Shown here: positions 55,936 through 64,000 of the stretch, piece after piece | Position numbering within the stretch: position 1 is the stretch's first letter | Layout: every line of letters begins with the position of its first letter | Assembly (NCBI RefSeq): GCF_002575655.3 | Contig: NC_053036.3 | Span: forward strand, 160,246,627 to 160,310,626 | From: Aegilops tauschii subsp. strangulata | Taxonomy: Eukaryota; Streptophyta; Magnoliopsida; Poales; Poaceae | Direction: 5' to 3' | DNA length: 64,000 nt | Position numbers and translations under genes: made by a program | Notes under the pieces: generated by a model | The model's database searches: none | Told to the model about the DNA's origin: nothing | Seen by the model: only the letters and a program-made list of their open reading frames with translations

Positions 55936-58900
55936 CTATGGACAGTTGGGGTTCTTGCCGGGGCCCCCGTAGTAGAAGTAGGTGCCCCAGTCGCCATTGT
56001 TGCCGTTCTGCACGTCGTAGCAGTTGGACTGCTCGGTGAAGGAGCCGATCCCCCGCGGCGCCTTGAGGTTGTTGGACGAGTCCACCACCTGGATGTTCTT
56101 GAAGTAGCTCGACTTGCCGAACCCCTCCTCCGGGAAGTGGCCGCTGCCCATCTGGGTGGACGTGTGGCTGCCGTCGGGCTCCGTGTTCACCACCTCGCCG
56201 CCCCACTCGATCATCGACGCGCTGTCCGCCAGGTACGAGAAGAGGAAGGACGGCCAGTAGCCCAGCACGTAGTCGTTGCCGAACTGCAGCCACCAGTTGC
56301 CCTCCTTTGGGTCCTGCATTTTTGCAACCAAAAAACCGCGATTCGCGCGCGCATAGTTAGTTATCGGATAGGATCATGATCAGGAGATAGATGTAAGTTA
56401 GCTGCCTTTTTTGTGCTATCATCATAGTATCATGCACGAGCAAAAATAAGTGCTCATCCATTGTAATGCACTATGAAAAAGGTGGCTCCCTTTGATGAAA
56501 ATGCTTTGAAACAGCTTTTGAAAATGACCAGGGAATAAGATCTTGTTGCCTATGCAAGTGGCAAATGATAACACGATGCCACATGGCAATGCCGGTGGCA
56601 AGTGCTTTCTTTGTTGTTCAGAAAATGAACATGCAAGTGTCATGGCTGGCAGAAGAGACATATTTCAAAATTTCGATCGCAGGGACGTAAGTAATATTTT
56701 ATAACAGGAGAAGCATGAACACAGGTGGAATATTCCTGATTTTTCAACTGTAAACTAGCAAGCATCAGCGTGTGTGTTGGCAGGCATAGATCCAATACTA
56801 CCACTACTTGTGTGAGGACAACTGTGAGAGCGTCCACTGTCCCCAAAGAGGACAGGGCCACGGTTGTTGTGGCCTTGACATAAGCCTCGAGAAAGACCAA
56901 GAAACAGGTGGGCATGCACCATGCATGTATGTATAGATTCCTCTGGCCCCATTCACGAATCTGATCGGCATGTGAGGGGCGCTTGTAATTTACCTTCCAT
57001 ACCAAAATGTTGATATCATATTGGGAGCCACCATAGTTGGAGATAGGGAAGATGCTGGCGCCCATGGCTATCTGGTTGTTTGTCTGGATGAACCCCGAGC
57101 AGAGCAGGTTGTAGCACCCTGTTGCCTGATACGCATCGCTCTACGGTATTTGCACAGCAATACAAAAGTCAGTACTCAGGCCATTCCAAAAGATAGGTAT
57201 GTATGTTTTTGAAAAGGTATGTATGTAGATCTAAGCAAGAGGACAAGAGGGGGACTGGGAGGAATGTGATGTTTATCTTACAGTCCAGTAGGTGAAGAGT
57301 CTGGTGTTGTTGTCTCCATACAAGTCTGGGCTGACCTGAAATTTTGTAGAGCACAGACATAAGCCACAAGGGAAGAGACTAACTAGAGTCACAGCTTAAT
57401 CAACCCAGCATCATAAGCAATCTTATCACTTACTAGCTCCTAAAAACAGTACTACCACGTGCTGCTAGTGTGTACAGCTCAGAAAGAGAAATGCTATCAG
57501 ATAAAATGGGGAATGTAGTCCAGTCTAGCTTCTACCACCACCAAAGTGTAAGGGTCCTTTCAGCAGTGCACATACCATTATTGCAACACAGAGGAAATTA
57601 TTGAGCGCATGCTGCAAGGAGGAAATGCTCCTCATAATTGAGAGCATGGAAGGAGGAGAAGAACAAGAACAAAATTGGAAGCTGAAGCACAACATTTAAT
57701 GGAACTTTTTGACTACTGCTAGGTGGTTTTCTTTCCCCCTATCTCATGTAGCATGCCTCAGCTCTCACCTGCCACCCTGCTTCAATGCTGTTGAGGTCCT
57801 GCCCAAAGGAACCCCCCAGGATCCAAAGCTGGGAGAGGCTGAACTCGTTGCCCTGCTGAATGCTCGGCTGCCACACATTGATGGTGGCCTTGGCTCCATA
57901 GTACTTATCCCCCTCCACATATGCTATTGCATGCTGAGACACAGTCAAAATGACAGGGTTAGACGTATCAGTGACCACTTGAACAAGCTAGTTACTTGCT
58001 GAATCTTGAATGGAGCATGGCTGTACCTGGTGGCCGTTCTCGTTGAGCATGGCAGGGTCGACGGACGAGGGGTTCGGGGTGCTGAGGTGCGTCTTCTTGC
58101 CATACCTCCTGATGGAGCTGGCCCTGAAGACGTCCTCCTTCTTGGTCCTCCTGATTGGTATGGTGTTCTCTTGGCACAGGCCGTTCTGGTGCCACATTTG
58201 GGTGATTGTCTGAGTGCGCTGCTTCTGGGACGCGACCTTGGATTCATCATACAGGCCTTCTGGGTGGTAAGCAGGCCTCGTCTGAAAAGCGCGGCGCCAC
58301 TGAGTGTTAGCATCCATCATAACGTGTGGGGGAGAAGCTGTGAAAAAGGGCAGTGGTGGTGCTGGAGAGAGAGGAACCTGGATAGTATGGTTCTTGAGCA
58401 AAGGGTGGTCGAAGGCAGGCTGGCTGGAGATGGGCACGCAGTCTATGATGTCCCCATCCGGGCTCTGTTCATTTCTCAGAATCAGTTCTTGCAATAATCA
58501 ATCAATTAAAAAAAACAAGACATGGTGCTAAATTCAGTAGAGGAATGCAGATTAGAAAATGCAGCATTGGCTTCAGAGCATCAATCAGCCAACAGCTGAA
58601 TAAAAACATACAGTACATGTAAGAGACTGCCCCCAAAATTGTGCATTTCGAAGGAACTGAAAGAAGAACACTAGTAGCAAAATACTAGTAGTATGATTTG
58701 GCCTAAAAGTGACTGCTGCAGTTCTCTCCTCCAAAGAAAGGAAAGCGAGCAAAAGCAGGCGTGGCTCCTTTCAACGTCGAATGAACCCAAGAAGCACGGG
58801 CACCCATAAATTCCCCCCCGAAAGCAAGCCTTTTCCCTCCGGCGACGGACAGACAGAGATTAAATGCACGACGGGTGCACTCGAGCGAGCAAGAAGAAGC

Positions 58901-59356
58901 AGTCAATCAGCGCTTCCAAAGCAATGCAAGCGCGCGCATGAAGCCCATAAAAAAGGCATCGCCTTTCTTCGACTTCCATGCCGGATACGCGCCGTCTCTC
59001 TTTTCTTTTCATGGATTCATTCACTCGCTTGAGCAAGCAAAGCAGGAGCAGATTGAACGCGCGCCGCCGTTCCGGGGAGGAACTAGAGGAGGGAGACGAG
59101 ACGAGACTGGAGGGGTGGATGGATGTACCTCAATGCTGGCGAGCGGCGCCTTGTTGAGGCGCTTGAGGTGGTACTGCACCTGCCGCTGCCTCAGCAGCTG
59201 CCTCCGCCGCGTCAGCCCCCTGCCACCGCTCCCCGCCGCCGCTCCCTCGGCGCAGCAGGCCAAGAGGAGAAGCGCCGCCGCCATGACCGCCGGCAGAACG
59301 GCGAGGCGGCGGCGGCGGCGACGGGAGGACGAGAGCGCGCACGGCGCAGCAGCCAT
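55936..59356 (-). CDS. Neprosin-family glutamic peptidase gene (seven exons)
   Basis: Exons 59356-59129, 58464-58378, 58281-58027, 57933-57769, 57335-57282, 57140-56994 and 56313-55936 give 437 aa with no stop or shift. All introns are GT-AG and all exons are whole codons. Residues 1-40 are a signal peptide (polyarginine, then AVLPAVMAAALLLLACC), so it is probably secreted. Residues about 60-190 are the neprosin activation region (HLKRLNKAPL, SPDGDIIDCV, QPAFDHPLLKNH). Residues about 200-437 are the DUF239 peptidase domain. E241 (SIEAGWQ) and E348 (MIEWGGEV) are 107 apart, close to the E188/E297 pair of Nepenthes neprosin, a prolyl endopeptidase. Length and domain order are normal. It is the only intact host gene here. 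The substrate in the plant is unknown. Confidence 0.93.
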
Positions 59357-59640
59357 GGGCACGGGCCAAGCGAGCGCTCACGTCACGCGCGCACAGTCGC
59401 ACCCGCGCGTGCTCTGCTCTGCTCTGGCCGACGAACGGGACGACGAGGCGAGCAGGAGGACACGGGGGTGGAGGAGAGAGATGGCGCGCTTAAAAATCGG
59501 CCCGTTGGTGGCGTCGCTCTCGCTTCGGCAGCCGCGCCCGCTGCTCTCTCTCTCTCTCGCTGCACAGTGCGGTGCGTCCGAGTAGAGTAGGACGGGAGGC
59601 GACGGGGAGAGAGAGAGAGGCAGAAGGAGGAGAGGAGCAG
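59357..59640 (-). promoter_or_regulatory. Neprosin 5' UTR and core promoter region
   Basis: GC-rich, with GA/CT tracts at 59543-59560 (GA on the minus strand) and 59606-59622 (CT on the minus strand). Such tracts are typical of plant 5' leaders and TATA-less promoters. No clear TATA box on the minus strand. Confidence 0.5.
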
Positions 59641-60344
59641 ACATGGCGTCGCGTCGTGGCGTTTAAAGCTGGGACGAGAGGAGGCGACGGGACCCGGCCG
59701 GGTCAGGCTCGGCGGGCGGGGCCCGGCGTTCAGCGTCGCGCGGTCGCTGGTGGAGCCGAGCCGGCACCACGACCGTGCTGCGGTGTGGTGTGTACACGCG
59801 CGGGTTCGGTTGCAGGATTTTGCTTCAATCAAGCGGAACGCTCGTTGGTGCACCGTGCGCGTGGGGAAGGGTACAGTGGTTGATTGACGGACGCGACGAG
59901 TTTCCATGTACGTACTCTTCTCCTACGGCACAAATTTTTTTTTCTGAGAAGATTAGGGCGCAAATTGGATATGTAAATTTGTAGGATTTTGTTTTGATAC
60001 ACCCCTTAGAAAAGGTTGCCGATTTCAATGCACGTTACAGATGAAGATTAGAAAGTATCCGCAGTCAAAATCCCAGGATGATATGGTCTTTGTATCAAGC
60101 TCAATCTATTCAATACGTTTGATCTTTCCTTGCGAAAAAGGATAAAAATCATTTGATCTGCAGGTTAATATGACGATAGCCTGTTTAAGTAACTTTAAGA
60201 TCCGTTCAAACTTTTAAGGAGCGTGTACCAAGCAAAACTATAATTTGTATGGTACTACCAACGTGGGTTGGATCCAAAATAGATTAATACATGTCAACAA
60301 AAAGTACTCTATTTTTATACGTATCATCGAAACTATGTTTTAGG
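59641..60344. other. Upstream intergenic sequence
   Basis: GC-rich near the promoter (to about 59900), then AT-rich. No gene, RNA or defined transposon seen. Confidence 0.5.
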
Positions 60345-61697
60345 GAAAATGCATACGACCGACTTTATAAATAAAGCCACCAGGCAGAGTACCAGCGCAC
60401 AACACCAACCAAACGAACAAACACAGAGTAGCCCCACAGTTCAAAGGGGAGATACATGGCACCCACGCCAGCACACGGCACGCAGGCCGGAAAGACTGAA
60501 AACGACTTAGCCAGCAACTAGTCGAGGCATCGCAAAACATCTAAGCAGCATGCTCCTGTCTGGATAGAGAAGATGCCGAGGCCCGAACTTTAGAGATCAG
60601 GAGATCAAGAGCATCCCGGTCATCCGTCTTAGTCAATGATCTCCACTGCTGCAAGAACACACATGATTTAAATAAGCAGTCAGCAGGCTTGGCAGGGAAA
60701 ACATGCTCGATGGTAAACTTATTCCTAATCGTCCACAAAGACCAACAAATCGCTCCAAGTCCAACCCAAAAACCCCTTTTAGTAACTCCAACCAGATGAT
60801 TAGCAAGGGCCCGGAGCTCAGAAAAGGACGAAGGGTCCCAGGGGACCTGGAGCCACGATCTAACACAACTCCAAACCAGCTTGGCCAAAACACACTGAAA
60901 AAATATATGATCTGTGTCCTCTAGAGCACCACAAAGGGCACAAAACTCCGATCCCGGCCCATTCCTTTTACGGATTTGGTCCGCCGCTGGCAGACGACCT
61001 CTAAAAGCTTGCCAAAGGAATATCTTAACTTCCGGGGGAATACGGGCCCGCTAAACCTGAGTAAATCTATTAGTGGGAGATCCACCAATAAGCTTAGAAT
61101 AAAGAGATTTAACCGAGAAGCGACCAGAGGAAGTATGGGGCCACACCGCCGTGTCCGAGTTCTCCGAGAGCGTAGGGAAGAGAGCAGAAATTCTTTACCA
61201 TTCTTCGAACTCTATAGGAGAAAGGGAACGCCGGAAGGCCAGATCCCAGTTGTTAGACGAAAGCTCGGCAATAGAGATATTCGGGTTAGGACAATAAGAA
61301 AATGAGTGTGGGAAAACTCACAGAGAGCGGTGAGTCTCCACACCACCAATCAAGCCAAAAACGAACAGACAAACCATCCCCGACAACAAACTTAACATTA
61401 GCCAGAAACAGAGGTCTGACTTTAACCACATCCTTCCAGAATTGTGAGCCTCCTCGAGCAGAAGCAAATAACGGGCTAGACTGACTGAAATATTTAGCTT
61501 TAAGAATGGAGAACCATAAGGAACCAACACCATTTGTCATAATCTTCCACCACCACTTGATTAAGAGGCACTTATTCATGACGGCAGTGTTGATAAAGCC
61601 CAACCCCCCCCCCCCCCAAGGTTTTTGGGTCTACACATAAGTTTCCACTTGACAAATCTATATTTGCGCCTATTGTTAGCCGCATTCCAATAAAAAG
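60345..61697 (-). mobile_element. LINE (non-LTR retrotransposon), 3' fragment
   Basis: The minus strand carries the end of the RT protein: FYWNAANNRRKY, then after a C14 run FINTAVMNKCLLIKWWWKI. Farther on is the zf-RVT motif CALCG...DTDHIFFQC (about 60890-60945), followed by LAKLVWSCVRSWL and a stop at 60541-60543. The 3' UTR contains TTTATTTATAAAGTCGG (about 60362-60378), a familiar grass LINE ending. The frame is broken at several points. The 5' part is cut at 61697 by a Copia LTR. Confidence 0.8.
61604..61617. repeat. Poly-C tract (14 C) in the LINE
   Basis: It replaces a short glycine (GG) codon pair of the RT C terminus (minus strand KNLGG...LGFINTA) and disturbs the frame. Confidence 0.85.
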
Positions 61698-62011
61698 TGA
61701 AGGAAATATGCCCTAGAGGCAATAATAAAGTTGTTATTTTATATTTCCTTATATCATGATAAATGGTTATTATTCATGCTAGAATTGTACTAATCGGAAA
61801 CTTGATACATGTGTGGATCTAGACAAAACACCGTGTCCCTAGTAAGCCTCCACTAGACTAGCTCGTTAATCAAAGATGGTTAAGTTTCCCAACCATAGAC
61901 ATAACTTGTCATTTGATGAACGAGATCACATTATTAGGAGAATGATGTGATGGACAAGACCCATCTGTTAGCTTAGCATGTTGATCGTTCAGTTTTGTTG
62001 CTATTGCTTTC
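61698..62011 (+). repeat. Copia LTR fragment
   Basis: Starts TGAAGGAAATATGCCCTAGAGG and continues as a typical Triticeae Copia LTR (TGATAAATGGTTATTATTCATG...). It is cut after 314 bp by the gypsy LTR at 62012. Its start is related to the LTR at 51260, which lies in the opposite orientation. Confidence 0.8.
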
Positions 62012-64000
62012 TGTGACGCCCCCGATTCAATCGTACACTAACCATACATGCAAATGTGTACGATCAAGATCAAGGACTCAAGGGAAGATATCACAACATA
62101 ATTCTAGACACAAATTAAAATAATACAAGCTTTATATTACAAGCCAGGGGCCTCGAGGGCTCGAATACATAAGCTCGAATACACAAGAGTCGGCGGAAGC
62201 AACAATATCTGAGTACAGACATAGGTTAGACAATTCTACCTTAAGAAGGCTAGCACAAAAGCAACATCGATCGAAAAGGCAAGGCCTCCTGCCTGGGAGC
62301 CTCCTAACTACTCCTGGTCGTCGGCGGACTCCACGTAGTAGTAGGCACCCTCAGTGTAGTAGTAGTCGTCGTCGAAGGTGGCATCTGGATCCTGGGCTCC
62401 GCCATCTGGTTGCGACATCCGAGAAGAATGGAAAAGGGGGGAAAAGGGGGAGCAAAGCAACCGTGAGTACTCATCCAAAGTACTCGCAAGCAAGGATCTA
62501 CACTACATATGCATCGGTGTCAATGAAATGGGTAGTATATGTGGACTGAACTGCAGAATGCCAGAAGAGAAGGGGAAAGCCTAGCCTATCAAAGACTAGC
62601 ATCTTCAAGCAGCTCCAAGCATCTTGCAGCATCAGAAGAGATAAGAGTAGCATAAAGTAAAGTAGTAGTAGTGTTATCAACTTCGGCCAGAGATCCTTTC
62701 TCGACTCCCTGCGAGAAAGCATCCCAGAGCCATACCATCCATTTCTCATCACAAGTATCCAGTTCTAGCTGTATCGATCGGGATACAACTCCAAGTGTCC
62801 ATTACCGTAGGACAGGCTATCGATAGATGTTTTCTTCCCTGCAGGGGTGCACCAACTTACCCACCACGCTCGATTAACTCCGGCCGGACACACTTCCTGG
62901 ATCATGCCCGACCTCGGCCAAACAATACGCCGCAACCCGACCTAGGCTTAATAGAGAGGCCAGCACGACGGACTAAACCTATGCCCCCAGGGGTCATGGG
63001 CCATCGCCCCGGGAACTCCTGCACGTTGCGAACGCGGCCGGTGCGCAGACCTAGCTACCTCCTTAAAAAAGGCAGGTGCTTACCAGTCCAACCCGGCGCG
63101 CGCCGCTCAGTCGCTGACGTCTTTTAAGCTTCGACTGATGCATACGACGCAGAACGCCCATACTATGCCCACGTGATGGTTAGTGCTATCAGGCCAGAGG
63201 CCCCTCGGATCTAATATCCAAACCGTTAGTGTGTTGGTAGTGCGGTCACGAGCAGAGACTCACGAGAGATGTGACCCCGTCGCCCCGTCTCGAGGACCTG
63301 CGGCAAGGGCTAAGAATGCCCGGCCACGCCTCGTATTCAGCTCTCGGGTACCCTCCAGGTCAACCCGTCTCCACATCACTCGCGGGTACCCCTCAGGGGC
63401 GACCCGCCTTTCCAAGTAACAGTTGTAAAGTCCAAGTATCCGTGTGTCCAAACACCAAGGGGAAACTTCGAGGAACCACCCTCAGTGTATTCCACTTGAC
63501 ATAATCATCAAGGTGAACATAAGAGGAACCACCCTCGAGGTTCAATCTTGAGGGGTTGCACGACAGAGTCGTATCGGAAGTGGTTAAGGAGGAAATCAAC
63601 CTCGATGACCATGACCGAATAGCTACACTACAGAGATCTCATCAGGAGTGATGTATGAGGTGTCACCCTCGGCACTCGATGGTAACTCTGCAGAGTCGAG
63701 CAACAAAAGGGGCATGATGTGATGTGAGGTGTCGGGCTCTGGTCGTTCATCACGTTGATCGAGTCGTCGATGATGAAGCAGGGGCAACAAGGACAAGGTG
63801 GGGGTCACTGATGGATCACTAACCAACCTATACTAAGCAGTTTAGGATAAGGAGGTACGGTAACAATAAGCAGGTTACAAAAGTAGGCAATCCATCAGAA
63901 TAGGAGCAAACAATAACAGTAGCAAAATCTAATGCAAGAATGAGAGAATGGAATGGGCGATATTGGCATGATCAAAGGGGGGGGGCTTGCCTGGAAGCTC
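62012..64000. repeat. Gypsy-type LTR, runs off the window
   Basis: Starts TGTGACGCCCCCGATTC. It contains CCTCGAGGGCTCGAATAC, a poly-CTACTAC/GTAGTAG tract (62315-62370) and GGCGCGCGCCGCTCAG (about 63098), phrases of a long gypsy LTR abundant in wheat-like genomes. The short ORFs on both strands are not conserved genes. Orientation and the other end are not visible. Confidence 0.65.

Noticed and set aside
55759..56379. Plus-strand 206-aa ORF
   Set aside because: Antisense of neprosin exon 7, whose splice sites, stop and family match are clear on the minus strand.
58875..59590. Plus-strand ORFs of 236 and 155 aa
   Set aside because: They are shadows of neprosin exon 1 and the GC-rich promoter on the other strand, with low-complexity arginine and alanine content.

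Overview
Plant nuclear DNA of the Triticeae type (wheat, Aegilops or barley relatives). This rests on nested LTR retrotransposons with TG...CA ends and 5-bp target duplications, CACTA-type transposons, Stowaway MITEs opening CTCCCTCCG, a grass LINE tail, and a single split host gene in a GC-rich island. There are no bacterial-style operons and no CRISPR array. Family names are mostly left out because no library could be searched.

Layout. (1) 1-19,528: a roughly 3.8-kb non-coding segment is present twice (1-3,833 and 8,637-19,528). Each copy carries a 218-bp hairpin and a tandem array of a roughly 500-bp satellite. Between the copies lies a CACTA-like element (about 4,043-8,230) with a B3-like gene fragment and an unknown 194-aa ORF. 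The second copy is interrupted by an intact-looking but coding-free LTR retrotransposon (11,501-18,589, minus, TSD ATTAC, tRNA-Asp primer site). (2) 19,529-21,496: LTR plus start of the internal region of a related element. (3) 21,495-28,749: right-hand parts of CACTA elements in which a pair of unknown ORFs has been amplified three times. (4) 28,750-40,952: a truncated Copia element (minus). Its gag is split by a Ty3/gypsy element (29,738-38,673, TSD GAATC) that has lost gag, protease and RT. That element keeps RNase H-integrase and carries on its antisense strand a TATA box and a six-exon gene (now with stops). (5) 40,953-52,537: a nest within a nest. A tRNA-Asp-type LTR is split by a Copia LTR (TSD CCTGG), which is split by a chromodomain gypsy element (41,756-50,363) that has lost its 5' LTR. 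(6) 52,540-59,640: gene island with MITEs and the one apparently functional host gene, a seven-exon neprosin-family peptidase gene (minus, 437 aa). (7) 59,640-64,000: LINE 3' end, Copia LTR fragment, and a gypsy LTR running off the window.

The neprosin gene is the only feature I would expect to serve the plant. Everything else is transposon history. The most unusual items are the spliced antisense gene inside the gypsy element, a 47-nt tRNA-Lys complement at its primer site, phase-matched exons inside the 4.1-kb LTR of the chromovirus, and the triplicated CACTA cargo ORFs. All alignments and counts were done by eye.
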